A DNA stretch of 64,000 nucleotides from an uncultured Pelagibacteraceae bacterium (lineage in GTDB: Bacteria; Pseudomonadota; Alphaproteobacteria; Pelagibacterales; Pelagibacteraceae), in the NCBI GenBank assembly GCA_902545635.1, contig CACCGT010000001.1, positions 93,684-157,683 on the forward strand. Reading direction: 5' to 3'. Shown one piece after another: positions 17,407 through 26,342 of the stretch; position 1 is the first letter of the stretch; each line of letters starts with the position of its first letter. The notes under the pieces were generated by a model, which saw only the letters and a program-made list of their open reading frames with translations, searched no databases and was not told the DNA's origin. The translations under genes were made by a program, and so were the position numbers.

Positions 17407-18525
17407 TTATTTAATACTAGCTTTCATAGCTTCCCATTTTTCACCAAGCTCTGTACCATTGTCAGCCCAGTACTCAGCGTCTACTAAGAAGTATCTTTTA
17501 AGGTTAGCTGGTGCTGTCGGCATATGTGGAACCATGTTAGTTTTTCCATCTTTATACCAAGGCTCGCCTGCTTCCATAACTGCAATTGATGATTTTCTCC
17601 ATGGTGCATATGCAATGTATTTTGCACTTCCTGCTAACATCTCAGTACTTGTCATCATTGCTAAAGCCTTCATGGCATCTTCTTGGTTTGGTCCACCTTT
17701 TACTAATGCAAAATATTCATAGTCAAGACCTTGTCCATCCCAAACTTGAACTATTGGAGCACCTTCTCCAACTGCTGCATTGAAAAATCTTCCATTCCAG
17801 CCAGTTGCCATTACAACTTCACCACTCATTAATAATTCTGGTGGTTGAGCTCCAGCTGACCAGAATACACATCCGCCATTTGGATCCTCACAAAGTGCTT
17901 TGATTTTATTCATTGCTCTGTCAACATATCCTGGTTCTTCTAATTTTTTGTAGATAAATTCTCCACCTTTACCCATTTTCACACCATCTGCTGCTAATGC
18001 AATTTCTAAGTTAGTTAATGCACTTTTGTAAATAGCTCTTTTTCCAGGAAATCTTTTTGTGTTAAAGAAATCTTTTAAAGTCTTTGGTGTGCTTTTTAAT
18101 AAATCACTGTTGTAAGCATAGTTCCAAGAATATAATATATTTCCTACCGCACATTTACTTGGCATATCAGTAAAGAAGTCTTCACTAGCTGGTGTACCAT
18201 CTGGTGCTGGCGGGAAATCTTTGTCAAAATCAAATTCAACAAAAATTCCTTCATCACAACCATTAATAGTATCGTAAGCGAATACGTCTATAATATCCCA
18301 TGTGATTGCTCCTGCTTCTATCTGCGCTTTAATTTCTGAAAGTCCACCTGAATAGTCAACCCATTCGATTGGTACACCCAATGCTTTCGATGTTGGATCT
18401 CCATATCCTAACTTTTGACTTTCTGTGTATGCTCCACCCCATGATGCAACAACTACTGCAAAAGCGGATGTAGATACAGAAACTGCAAATGTTAAAGCAA
18501 GTAATAATTTACTTATTTTTTTCAT
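17407..18525 (-). CDS. potD: Polyamine-type ABC transporter periplasmic binding protein (PotD/PotF-like)
   Basis: 372-residue periplasmic receptor. The signal peptide has a basic start (MKKISK) and hydrophobic core ending in SAFA (about residue 23). Mature features typical of extracellular binding protein family 1/PotD include VASWGGAYTESQ, ITWDIIDVFAYD, LYSWNYAYNS and PGKRAIYKSALTNLEIAL. SD GGAGG lies 4 bp before the ATG. It sits between the ATPase and permease genes and is followed by a strong terminator, as for the other binding-protein genes in the window. The ligand is not readable by eye; polyamines or ectoine-like compounds are both plausible. Confidence 0.88.
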   Translation of the reverse strand: MKKISKLLLALTFAVSVSTSAFAVVVASWGGAYTESQKLGYGDPTSKALGVPIEWVDYSGGLSEIKAQIEAGAITWDIIDVFAYDTINGCDEGIFVEFDFDKDFPPAPDGTPASEDFFTDMPSKCAVGNILYSWNYAYNSDLLKSTPKTLKDFFNTKRFPGKRAIYKSALTNLEIALAADGVKMGKGGEFIYKKLEEPGYVDRAMNKIKALCEDPNGGCVFWSAGAQPPELLMSGEVVMATGWNGRFFNAAVGEGAPIVQVWDGQGLDYEYFALVKGGPNQEDAMKALAMMTSTEMLAGSAKYIAYAPWRKSSIAVMEAGEPWYKDGKTNMVPHMPTAPANLKRYFLVDAEYWADNGTELGEKWEAMKASIK

Positions 18526-18529
18526 TTAT

Positions 18530-18543
18530 CCTCCGTTTAAACG
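18530..18543 (-). promoter_or_regulatory. Shine-Dalgarno and short palindrome before the PotD-like gene
   Basis: On the minus strand GGAGG (18534-18530) is a near-ideal Shine-Dalgarno for the binding-protein ATG at 18525, supporting high expression. It touches a ten-base palindrome CGTTTAAACG (18534-18543) that could fold or bind a regulator. The rest of the 98 bp spacer up to 18623 shows only an A/T-rich T7-AT-A7 element and no clear promoter. Confidence 0.4.
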
Positions 18544-18623
18544 TTTTTTTATAAAAAAAGAAGTACAGCAACATAGAATATAAGAGTCAACAGGTGATTT
18601 TGGCGAAAATGTAATAATTTCGG

Positions 18624-19709
18624 TTATTTTGGGTCTAATGCTCTCGCATCATGACTGTTCCAGCCAATATTAATTTCATTGCCAAGTTTTATATCAAGGT
18701 TTTGAGAACTATTTGGAACTTTCAATATAAATTCTGAATTACCAAGTAAATTTAATCTAACTCTAGTATGATCTCCATGATAAATGACTTCTTCAATTTT
18801 TCCTTTTTGATTATTATCCATTTTATCTTTAGGATTAATCAATGCTCGTTCTGGTCTGATTGATACTGTAGTTTTTTCTCCAACAGATTTAACTGAAATT
18901 GGATTAGCAATTATTTCACCCTTTTCTAATTTAACTTTACATGTTCCGTTTGAAATTTCAGAAACTTCTCCACCAAAAGTATTATTTTCGCCAATAAATT
19001 CTGCAACAAAAGAGTTAACTGGTTCTTCATATAACTTATCAGGGCTTGATAGTTGTTGAACCTTACCATCATTAAATACCGCAATCCTATTTGACATCGT
19101 TAAAGCCTCACCCTGATCATGAGTTACATAAACTACTGTTACACCAATACTTTCATGAATGTGTTTAATTTCGTACTGCATGCTTTCTCTTAAATTTTTA
19201 TCTAAAGCACCTAAAGGCTCATCCATTAAAACAACAGCTGGATCAAAAACTAAAGCTCTAGCAACTGCAACTCTTTGTTGTTGACCACCTGACAGTTGAC
19301 CTGGCATTCTGTTTGCAAATCCGCCTAGTGAAACCATTGATAAAGCTTTGTCGACTTTTTTTTCTATATCCTCTTGAGACATCTTTCTAACCTTTAACGG
19401 AAATGCTAAATTTTCAAAAACTGTCATGTGAGGAAATAAAGCATAATTTTGAAAAACCATTCCAATCCCTCTTTTATGTGGTGGAATATTTGAAATTGGA
19501 TTGTTATCTAAAAATATTTCTCCGTTAGTTGGAGTTTCAAAACCAGCAAGCATCATTAGACATGTAGTTTTTCCTGAACCAGAAGGTCCAAGCATTGTTA
19601 CAAACTCGCCTTCTTCAATATCTAAATTCAGATCTTTTACTACTAATACTTTTCCGTCGTAACTTTTGTCTACTTTATCAAATTTTACGAAATCAGCTTT
19701 TTTTGACAT
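18624..19709 (-). CDS. potA: Polyamine-type ABC transporter ATPase (PotA-like)
   Basis: 361-residue cytoplasmic ATPase. Walker A is GPSGSGKT (41-48), the Q-loop segment GMVFQNYALFPHMTV, the signature LSGGQQQRV, Walker B VVLMDEPLGALD and the H-loop VVYVTHDQ. The C-terminal third (about 240 onward) is a TOBE_2 regulatory domain with VSIRPERALI. Length and order match PotA. It lies upstream of the binding-protein gene and 45 bp after the M24-like hydrolase gene on the same strand, which links enzyme and transporter expression. Confidence 0.92.
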   Translation of the reverse strand: MSKKADFVKFDKVDKSYDGKVLVVKDLNLDIEEGEFVTMLGPSGSGKTTCLMMLAGFETPTNGEIFLDNNPISNIPPHKRGIGMVFQNYALFPHMTVFENLAFPLKVRKMSQEDIEKKVDKALSMVSLGGFANRMPGQLSGGQQQRVAVARALVFDPAVVLMDEPLGALDKNLRESMQYEIKHIHESIGVTVVYVTHDQGEALTMSNRIAVFNDGKVQQLSSPDKLYEEPVNSFVAEFIGENNTFGGEVSEISNGTCKVKLEKGEIIANPISVKSVGEKTTVSIRPERALINPKDKMDNNQKGKIEEVIYHGDHTRVRLNLLGNSEFILKVPNSSQNLDIKLGNEINIGWNSHDARALDPK

Positions 19710-19754
19710 AAGATAGTTTTTAAAACATTTAGTAATGTTATTTGCAACAGTTAA

Positions 19755-20924
19755 TTAACTCTTTATATGAAGCTCTTTTGGATAATTACAAAATAATTCA
19801 CATCCATTGTCAGTAACTCTTATAGACTCTGATGCTTCAACTCCCCAATCACCAAATTGCATTACAGCTATCATATGAAAACAAGAATTTGGAACTAATT
19901 CTGTCATTTCTTCTTTATATATATTTAAAGTATGTTCACCCCAATCTGGTGGGTAACCAATACCAATTGAGTAACCTGTTCTAGACTTTTTCTCTATTCC
20001 ATATTTGTCTAAAACTCCCCAAAATGCTTGAGCAACGTCATTTGCAGTATTTCCGGCTTTTGTTTCTTTAATTCCAGCTTCTAGAGCTTCAATAGTCTTT
20101 TTCATCGTATCAATTTTTAGTTGATCGGGTTTTCCTAATAAAACAGTTCTTGCCATTGGAGCATGATATCTTTTGTAAACTCCAGATAATTCTACAATTG
20201 TTGCTTCCCCCTCTACAAACTTATCTTGTGTAGCAGTTAAATGTGAAGCTGAAGTTCCCTTCCCTGTTGGAAGAAGTGTTGCAATACTCGAATATTCTCC
20301 TCCAAACTCTGGTGTTCCATAAAATAAAGTTTTTTGAATTTCTCCAACAGCATCGCATTGTCTTACACCAGGTTTAATTACTTCCATTGCAGTTTTCATC
20401 CCTTTTTCAGAAATCAATGCAGCATTTTTCATATATTTTATTTCTGCATCAGATTTTGCAAATCTCGCCCAGTTGACTAAACGTTCTGAGTCTTTAATTT
20501 TTGCGTTTGGTAAACCTTGTTTTATCTTTTCATAGCAAAAAGCTGTGAAGTAATGGGCATCCATTTCAACACCAATTGAAAGTTTATCCCATTTTCTATC
20601 TTTAATTATTTTTACTAAATAGTCATAAGGATGTTTTGGCCATGTGTGAATATAATTTTCGTCATAAACAATTATGTTTTCATCTTTAAGATAAGTTTTT
20701 ATATAAGCGCCTCCAGCATCTTGTGCTCTTACAAAGCAAAGAGGTTCGTCTTCATTTATATGAACAATTGCACATTGAGCATAATAAAAAGACCATGCAT
20801 CATAACCAGTCAAATAGTTCATATTATTAGTGTCGTGAGAAATTAAAAGTTCAATACCTTTTTGTTCCATCATTGACTGGACTTTTTTTAATCTTTGTTT
20901 GTATTCCTCTTTGGCAAATGACAT
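19755..20924 (-). CDS. M24-family pita-bread hydrolase, ectoine hydrolase (DoeA/EutD)-like
   Basis: 389 residues: an N-terminal creatinase domain (to about 150) and a C-terminal M24 fold. It resembles DoeA/EutD, which opens the ectoine ring to an N-acetyl-diaminobutyrate. Supporting stretches are NNMNYLTGYDAWSFYYAQC (about 32-50), SRTGYSIGIGYPPDWGEH (about 306-323) and CNYPKELHIK at the end. The Asp pair that binds metal in aminopeptidases is not seen (VELSGVYKRYHAPMARTV), as expected for metal-free creatinase-like members. The next gene upstream is EutA-like and the downstream genes form a transporter, which fits uptake plus hydrolysis of an ectoine-type solute. DMSP lyase DddP shares the fold but keeps metal ligands. 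No DoeB deacetylase is in the window. Confidence 0.68.
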   Translation of the reverse strand: MSFAKEEYKQRLKKVQSMMEQKGIELLISHDTNNMNYLTGYDAWSFYYAQCAIVHINEDEPLCFVRAQDAGGAYIKTYLKDENIIVYDENYIHTWPKHPYDYLVKIIKDRKWDKLSIGVEMDAHYFTAFCYEKIKQGLPNAKIKDSERLVNWARFAKSDAEIKYMKNAALISEKGMKTAMEVIKPGVRQCDAVGEIQKTLFYGTPEFGGEYSSIATLLPTGKGTSASHLTATQDKFVEGEATIVELSGVYKRYHAPMARTVLLGKPDQLKIDTMKKTIEALEAGIKETKAGNTANDVAQAFWGVLDKYGIEKKSRTGYSIGIGYPPDWGEHTLNIYKEEMTELVPNSCFHMIAVMQFGDWGVEASESIRVTDNGCELFCNYPKELHIKS

Positions 20925-20930
20925 AAATTT

Positions 20931-21671
20931 CTATTTGAATAATTTTCCAAAACCCTTAACTTGATTATCTTTATTTATTTTAACAAGTGTATCCCAGATT
21001 AAAGCTTGGTTACTTGATAAAACAACTGTGTTCAATTTTTTTTCAAGTTTGTCAATTATTGGAAGTACGGGTAAAGCTGTGCAAGATACAAATAATGCTT
21101 CCGCGCCATTTAAATCTATTTTAGACAACACATCATACAAATAATTTTGATCTACTTTACCAATATCGTAGTCTGACTCTATATCAAAATAAGAATTTGA
21201 GGTTATTTCAAATCCTTCAGATTTAAAATATTCTATTACATCATCATTTAGTTTTTTACTGTATGGAGTAAATAAACAAAGCTTGCTTATATTTAATTTC
21301 TTTAAAGCTTTTATAGCAGCGGTGCTTGGTGTTGTAACCTCAGCCATTGGTTTTGCTGCTTTTACCTTTTGTTCTATTGAATTGTATCCTGCAGCTATTG
21401 TTCCTGAAGTGCATCCATAGACAACACAATCTATATCCTGGTCTGGAAGAATATCTTTTGCAACATCGGTTACTTTATCTGACATTTTAATCAGATTTTC
21501 TTTGGTTAAAGGATTATAACACTCTATTCTATTTACAAAAAAATCAATTTCTCTATCCTTTATTACATTAATAAAATCTCTCTCAATCATAAAATCACTT
21601 GCAAGAGCAATAAGGCCAACTCGTGGATTTGATTTACTTATGTATTTTGGTTCTATTTTTGTTGAATTCAT
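20931..21671 (-). CDS. Asp/Glu racemase-superfamily protein (maleate isomerase / EutA-like)
   Basis: 246 residues with the two-cysteine architecture of this superfamily: one Cys in VVYGCTSGTIAAG (about 103-115) and one in LFVSCTALPVLP (about 197-208). LCLFTPYSKKLNDDVIEYF (about 151-169) is typical of the maleate isomerase/arylmalonate decarboxylase/EutA branch. EutA accompanies EutD (DoeA) in ectoine-utilisation operons, and here the DoeA-like gene follows by 6 bp, which supports that assignment over a true racemase. The precise reaction of EutA-type proteins is not settled to my knowledge. It is the first gene of the leftward transporter operon. Confidence 0.7.
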   Translation of the reverse strand: MNSTKIEPKYISKSNPRVGLIALASDFMIERDFINVIKDREIDFFVNRIECYNPLTKENLIKMSDKVTDVAKDILPDQDIDCVVYGCTSGTIAAGYNSIEQKVKAAKPMAEVTTPSTAAIKALKKLNISKLCLFTPYSKKLNDDVIEYFKSEGFEITSNSYFDIESDYDIGKVDQNYLYDVLSKIDLNGAEALFVSCTALPVLPIIDKLEKKLNTVVLSSNQALIWDTLVKINKDNQVKGFGKLFK

Positions 21672-21731
21672 ATTTTAAAAAAGTGAATATATCATAAGTT
21701 CTTGAATAATCATTAATATTAAATGAATTGA

Positions 21732-22595
21732 ATGAATTTTAAAGATACTCTAGTTGCATCACTTGTTCCTATTTTTTTAGGTTTTGGTTTTGTAATTGCG
21801 AAACCTGCTTTTGAGTCTTTTCCTCCAATACTTCTAATGGGATTAAGATTTATTTTTGCTGCTTCAATATTAATTTGGTGGTTTCCTATTCCAAAAGGTT
21901 TCTTAAAAAAAATCTTTTTTGCTTCGTTTATAGCAAACACATTGCAATACAGTATTACCTATACTGGTTTAAATTTTATAGATGCATCAGCGGCAGTATT
22001 ATTAGTACAAACAGAAGTTCCATTTGGAGTAATATTTGCTTTTTTTATGTTGAAAGAGAAGCCAACCTTAAGAGCTTTGATTGGGATAGGAGTTGCCTTT
22101 ATAGGAGTTTATATTTTGACTGGCTCACCTAATTTAGATGGAAAGATATTTGGTATCGCTCTTACTATTCTAGGTTCAGCAATATGGGCACTTGGCCAAG
22201 TAATTGTTAAACCTTTGAGTAAAGAAATTAATCCTTTAGCTTTAGTTGCTTGGCTTGCATTATTTTCTGGACCCACTTTAATATTAATTTCTGCAGTGAT
22301 TGAAGGTGATACAATATCGTATTTATCAACTGCTAAATTTAATCATTGGTTAATAGCTTTTTACATTGGATTTATTATGCAACCTATAACCTATGGATGC
22401 TTTTATTATGTTCTAAAAAATAATCCGTTATATAAAGTGTTACCTATAGTAACTATGGGTATACCGCCGACTGGATTGCTTGCAGCAATATTTTTATTAG
22501 GCGAGAAACCAACAACTGAATTATTTATCGGAGGAGTAATAATAATATTTGGTGTCGTAATGATATTATATAAAAAGAAAGAGGAGGTAAATTAA
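21732..22595 (+). CDS. EamA/DMT-family transporter
   Basis: 287-residue membrane protein with about ten hydrophobic segments in two EamA repeats. Typical features are FIDASAAVLLVQTEVPFGVIFA in the first half and ITYGCFYYVLKN near the start of the last segments. DMT proteins usually export metabolites or amino acids, though some import. It starts 60 bp from the divergent EutA-like gene and overlaps the downstream dehydrogenase start by 1 bp, so it heads the rightward operon. It is one of five EamA proteins in the window. No substrate can be assigned. Confidence 0.85.
   Translation: MNFKDTLVASLVPIFLGFGFVIAKPAFESFPPILLMGLRFIFAASILIWWFPIPKGFLKKIFFASFIANTLQYSITYTGLNFIDASAAVLLVQTEVPFGVIFAFFMLKEKPTLRALIGIGVAFIGVYILTGSPNLDGKIFGIALTILGSAIWALGQVIVKPLSKEINPLALVAWLALFSGPTLILISAVIEGDTISYLSTAKFNHWLIAFYIGFIMQPITYGCFYYVLKNNPLYKVLPIVTMGIPPTGLLAAIFLLGEKPTTELFIGGVIIIFGVVMILYKKKEEVN
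22581..22587 (+). promoter_or_regulatory. Strong Shine-Dalgarno inside the end of the DMT gene
   Basis: GAGGAGG lies in the last codons of the transporter gene, 7 bp before the ATG at 22595. The transporter stop TAA shares its final A with this ATG. This fixes the dehydrogenase start and implies translational coupling. Confidence 0.7.
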
Positions 22596-23536
22596 TGAAT
22601 ATAGGATTTATTGGTTTAGGAAATGTTGGAGGAAAACTAGCTGGAAGTTTATTGAGGAATAAATTTAATTTAACAGTTAGAGATTTAGATAAAAATTTAA
22701 CAAAACAATTTGAAGCTTTGGGTGCTAAAATTGCAAACTCTGCTAAAGAGCTGGCTCAGGAAGTTGATTTAATAATAACCTGCCTTCCTTCTCCTGAAAT
22801 TTGTGCAGAGGTGATGGAAGGTCAAAACGGAATATTAGAGGGTCTTTCTGAAAATAAAATATGGTTGGAAATGAGTACTACAGATGAATCAGAGGTAAAA
22901 AGAATTAGTAAAAAAGTAATCGAAAAAAAAGCAATACCTTTAGATGGTCCAGTAAGTGGAGGGTGCCATAGGGCGGCTTCAGGAAATATAGCAATATTTG
23001 TTGGTGGAGACAGGGATGCATTTGAAAAGGTTTTACCTGCTTTAACAGTAATGGGGCGTAAAATATTACATACAGGAGAATTGGGCACAGCGTCTGTTCT
23101 TAAAGTAATTACAAATTATTTAGCTTCCACACATTTAATTGCTCTTGGGGAGGCATGGACAGTAGCTAAAAAATCAAACCTAGATCTTACGAAAGCTTAT
23201 AAAGGAATTGCTGTGTCATCAGGAAATTCATTTGTTCATGAAACTGAGAGCCAAGTTATTTTAAATGGCTCTTATAATATAAATTTTACGATGGACCTTG
23301 TTTTAAAAGATACGGGTCTATTTGATGAACTCGCAAAAAAATTAAATGCACCTTTGGAAATTTCTCCTAAAATAGTTGAAATATTTAAAGATGGACAAAA
23401 AAAATATGGCTCAAGAGCTTGGTCATCAATGATTGTAAAAAGAATGGAAGATCTAAATAAAATTGATTTTAGAGCTGAAGGGTTTCCTGAGGAGTTGACA
23501 GATAACGATCCTGAAGAAAAAGGTTATGAAATTTAA
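22595..23536 (+). CDS. NAD(P)-dependent beta-hydroxyacid dehydrogenase (3-hydroxyisobutyrate dehydrogenase family)
   Basis: Oxidises or reduces a beta-hydroxy acid/semialdehyde pair; 313 residues. The N-terminal nucleotide motif is IGFIGLGNVGGKLAG (about 3-17), the substrate loop is DGPVSGGCHRAASG (about 114-127), and the catalytic Lys and Asn fall in KVITNYLASTH (about 170-180). 3-Hydroxyisobutyrate, tartronate-semialdehyde and similar substrates are possible. The adjacent aldehyde dehydrogenase (22 bp downstream) suggests hydroxyacid to semialdehyde to acid, which is inference. Confidence 0.88.
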   Translation: MNIGFIGLGNVGGKLAGSLLRNKFNLTVRDLDKNLTKQFEALGAKIANSAKELAQEVDLIITCLPSPEICAEVMEGQNGILEGLSENKIWLEMSTTDESEVKRISKKVIEKKAIPLDGPVSGGCHRAASGNIAIFVGGDRDAFEKVLPALTVMGRKILHTGELGTASVLKVITNYLASTHLIALGEAWTVAKKSNLDLTKAYKGIAVSSGNSFVHETESQVILNGSYNINFTMDLVLKDTGLFDELAKKLNAPLEISPKIVEIFKDGQKKYGSRAWSSMIVKRMEDLNKIDFRAEGFPEELTDNDPEEKGYEI

Positions 23537-23557
23537 ATTCTGTGTTAAAGTACATTT

Positions 23558-24988
23558 ATGATTGAAAAGAAAAATTTTTATATAAACGGAAAATGGGTTG
23601 CACCGGTTAAACCTAATGATTTTGATGTAATTGATCCATCAACCGAGGAGGCTTTTGCTGTAATATCTTTAGGATCAATTGAAGATACAGATAAAGCTGT
23701 GAGTGCTGCTAAAGTGGCATTTGAAACCTGGAGAGAAACCTCGAAAGAAGAGAGAGTAAAATTATTAGAAAAATTTTGTGAAATTTATAATAGAAGATGG
23801 GATGAAATGGTTGAAGCACAATCAATGGAAATGGGTGCGCCATTAGATTTTGCATCAGAGATACATACTAAAATGGGTGCGGATATATCTAAAAATGTAA
23901 TTGATATTTTAAAAGATTTTAATTTTGAACATCAGTTTGATCCAAAATCAAACAATCAAATTAGATATGAGCCAATTGGAGTTTGCGGATTAATAACGCC
24001 ATGGAATTATCCAATGAACCAAATAGTACTAAAAGTTATACCAGCGCTTGCTGCAGGTTGCACAATGATTTTAAAACCATCAGAAGTGGCTCCAGTATCA
24101 GGTGTTTTGTTTGCGGAAATAATTGACGAAGCTGGATTTCCTCCAGGTGTGTTTAATTTAGTTAATGGTAACGGAGAAGTAGTTGGGAATCATATATCTA
24201 GTCATCCAGATATTGATATGGTCTCGTTTACAGGATCTACAAGAGCAGGAAAATTGATACAGAAAAATGCAGCTGACACAATTAAGAAGGTCACACTTGA
24301 ACTTGGCGGTAAAGGTGGAAATATAGTTTTTGAGGACTCTTATCCAGATGCTGTAAGGGACGGAGTTAGAACTATAATGAGTAACACTGGACAATCTTGT
24401 GATGCTCCAACACGAATGCTAGTTCAAAGATCAATATATGATAGAGCAGTAAAAGAAGCTGTAGATGAAGCAAATAAAATTAAAGTAGACGTGGCATCTA
24501 AAAAAGGCGATCACATTGGACCTTTAGTGTCCAAAGTTCAATATGATAAAGTTATTAATCTTATTAATGAGGGAATTAAAGAAGGTGCAACTCTTGCTGC
24601 TGGCGGACCCGATCTACCAAATGGTCTTAATAAGGGGTATTTTGTTAAACCTACGATTTTTACAGATGTCAACAACGATATGAAAATTGCTAGAGAAGAA
24701 ATATTTGGTCCAGTACTTTCAATTATTCCATTTGATACAGAAGAAGAGGCAATTAAAATTACAAATGATACATCTTACGGATTAGGTAACTATTTACAAA
24801 CTGAAGATAAAGAAAAAGCAAAAAGAGTAGCAAGAAAAGTAAGAGCAGGAACAGTCTATATCAACGGTCAAGGAGCCGAAACTGGAGCACCTTTTGGAGG
24901 ATTTAAGCAATCAGGAAATGGTCGAGAGGGTGGACTATGGGGTTTTACTGAATACCTAGAGGTTAAGGCAATTACTGGTTGGAATTAA
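23558..24988 (+). CDS. NAD(P)-dependent aldehyde dehydrogenase
   Basis: 476-residue class I-like aldehyde dehydrogenase. The fold markers are GVCGLITPWNYPMNQ (about 140-154), VSFTGSTRAGKLIQ, the general-base Glu in VTLELGGKGGN (about 245-255) and the catalytic Cys in SNTGQSCDAPTR (about 275-286). C-terminal GAPFGGFKQSGNGREGG is canonical. The substrate is unknown. It follows the beta-hydroxyacid dehydrogenase and precedes a small VOC protein, and may oxidise the semialdehyde made by that dehydrogenase. The second ALDH in the window (56865) belongs to a different subgroup. Confidence 0.92.
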   Translation: MIEKKNFYINGKWVAPVKPNDFDVIDPSTEEAFAVISLGSIEDTDKAVSAAKVAFETWRETSKEERVKLLEKFCEIYNRRWDEMVEAQSMEMGAPLDFASEIHTKMGADISKNVIDILKDFNFEHQFDPKSNNQIRYEPIGVCGLITPWNYPMNQIVLKVIPALAAGCTMILKPSEVAPVSGVLFAEIIDEAGFPPGVFNLVNGNGEVVGNHISSHPDIDMVSFTGSTRAGKLIQKNAADTIKKVTLELGGKGGNIVFEDSYPDAVRDGVRTIMSNTGQSCDAPTRMLVQRSIYDRAVKEAVDEANKIKVDVASKKGDHIGPLVSKVQYDKVINLINEGIKEGATLAAGGPDLPNGLNKGYFVKPTIFTDVNNDMKIAREEIFGPVLSIIPFDTEEEAIKITNDTSYGLGNYLQTEDKEKAKRVARKVRAGTVYINGQGAETGAPFGGFKQSGNGREGGLWGFTEYLEVKAITGWN

Positions 24989-25018
24989 AAAATTATATTC
25001 AAAATAATTGAGGTTTAG

Positions 25019-25405
25019 ATGATTGGTTATGTAATGGTGGGTACAAATAATTTAGATGCTGCCATTAAGTTTTATGATGAAGTTTTGGGAGTTATTGGGC
25101 TAACAAGAAACGAAACTGTAGAAAATGATTATGCTGCATATGGAAAGAAAGATACAAACGAAATAGAGTTTTACATCACAAAACCGTTTAATAAAAAAGA
25201 AGCAACTTTTGGAAATGGAACACAAATATCATTTATAACATCTTCAAGAGTTATTGTTGATAGATTTCACGAAACAGGACTAAAAGCTGGAGGTACTAGC
25301 GAAGGATCGGGAGGTGAACGACCAGAGGGATCAGGAGTTTATTATTCTTACGTGCGTGATCTTGATGGAAATAAAATTTGCACCTTCACAAATAGCAAGG
25401 AATAA
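25019..25405 (+). CDS. VOC-superfamily (glyoxalase/bleomycin-resistance-like) protein
   Basis: 128-residue paired beta-alpha-beta-beta-beta fold protein. MVGTNNLDAAIKFYDEVLGVIGL at the start and YYSYVRDLDGNKICTF at the end are the typical VOC halves. Family members are metal-dependent lyases, isomerases or dioxygenases, but single-domain examples like this are also binding or resistance proteins. The next gene starts 4 bp downstream. No specific reaction can be assigned. Confidence 0.8.
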   Translation: MIGYVMVGTNNLDAAIKFYDEVLGVIGLTRNETVENDYAAYGKKDTNEIEFYITKPFNKKEATFGNGTQISFITSSRVIVDRFHETGLKAGGTSEGSGGERPEGSGVYYSYVRDLDGNKICTFTNSKE

Positions 25406-25409
25406 TACT

Positions 25410-26324
25410 ATGTCTTATTCATCAATTCATGAAAAATTAGAAAATAAAAAAACTATTATTTTAGATGGCGGGATGGGTGCTGAATTAGAAAAGAATGGCG
25501 CTAAAATGGATGAAAAAATGTGGTGTGGAAAATGCTCAGTAGATAATCCAGAATTAGTAAGAAAAATTCATGAAGATTATATAAATGCGGGTGCTGATGT
25601 AATAACTACTAATACATATAGTACTACACCTATATCAATGAGACAGTATGGTTATGAAGACTTAATAGAGGAATTTAATAAAAAAAGTGTTCAAGTTGCA
25701 AAAGATGCAATTAAAAATTCAAACAAAGATGTTGCTCTTGCTGGAAGCGTTTCAACTTTTGGTAATTTTTATAAATTAGGAGTTAAAGCAATGATACCTG
25801 GCTTTGATGAACAACTTAAAATTTTATCAGGTGAAGGAGTAGATTTAATTATTTTAGAGGCTATGTCTTCTCAAGCAGATATTGTGGAAACAATGTTAAA
25901 CTGTTCTACAAAGATAAGTATACCAGTTTGGTTGTCGGTATCGTGTGTAACGAATGATCAAAATCAAATAATGCTCGGGTACAACGATACAATTGACTCT
26001 GATACTCACGTCTATGAAAATTTTGAAAAATCTATAAATAATTTTAAAAAAATTCATAACGGTCCAATTTTAGTAGCCCACTCTGATATTAAAACTACAG
26101 GTAAGGCAATAAAAACCGCGAGAGAAAATTTTGATGGAGCTATAGGAGCGTATCCAAATAAAGGATATTATGAAAAACCACATTGGAGATTTATAGATGA
26201 TATGACTCCTGATGATTATTTGAATGAAGTAAAAAATTGGGTAAAAGATGGAGCTCAAATTATAGGTGGCTGTTGTGGTATAGGGGTTGATGAAATTAAA
26301 GCAATTTCAATTTTAAAAAACTAA
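25410..26324 (+). CDS. Homocysteine S-methyltransferase family protein (BHMT/MmuM-like)
   Basis: 304 residues from the ATG at 25410; a longer in-frame start at 25314 lies inside the VOC gene and is unlikely. The N-terminal barrel motif TIILDGGMGAELEKNG, the mid-chain zinc Cys in LSVSCVTND and the C-terminal zinc pair in IIGGCCGIG match Zn-dependent homocysteine methyltransferases. They take a methyl group from glycine betaine, S-methylmethionine or DMSP-like donors to make methionine. The genome region is rich in betaine genes, so a betaine or sulfonium donor is plausible. MsrA follows 18 bp downstream. A second member lies at 27958. Confidence 0.86.
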   Translation: MSYSSIHEKLENKKTIILDGGMGAELEKNGAKMDEKMWCGKCSVDNPELVRKIHEDYINAGADVITTNTYSTTPISMRQYGYEDLIEEFNKKSVQVAKDAIKNSNKDVALAGSVSTFGNFYKLGVKAMIPGFDEQLKILSGEGVDLIILEAMSSQADIVETMLNCSTKISIPVWLSVSCVTNDQNQIMLGYNDTIDSDTHVYENFEKSINNFKKIHNGPILVAHSDIKTTGKAIKTARENFDGAIGAYPNKGYYEKPHWRFIDDMTPDDYLNEVKNWVKDGAQIIGGCCGIGVDEIKAISILKN

Positions 26325-26342
26325 AGTATAAATTAGAAAATA

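Noticed and set aside
18544..18560. T7-AT-A7 inverted repeat as a terminator
   Set aside because: It contains only A/T pairs and lies upstream of the PotD-like gene; it is better explained by base composition.
19755..20924. DMSP lyase DddP as the identity of the M24 protein
   Set aside because: DddP binds iron through conserved ligands, which are not seen here; the GYPPDWGE and CNYPKEL segments fit DoeA/EutD better.
25314..25409. Longer start for the homocysteine methyltransferase
   Set aside because: It would overlap most of the VOC C-terminus; the ATG at 25410 gives a standard N-terminus close to the LDGGMGAE motif.
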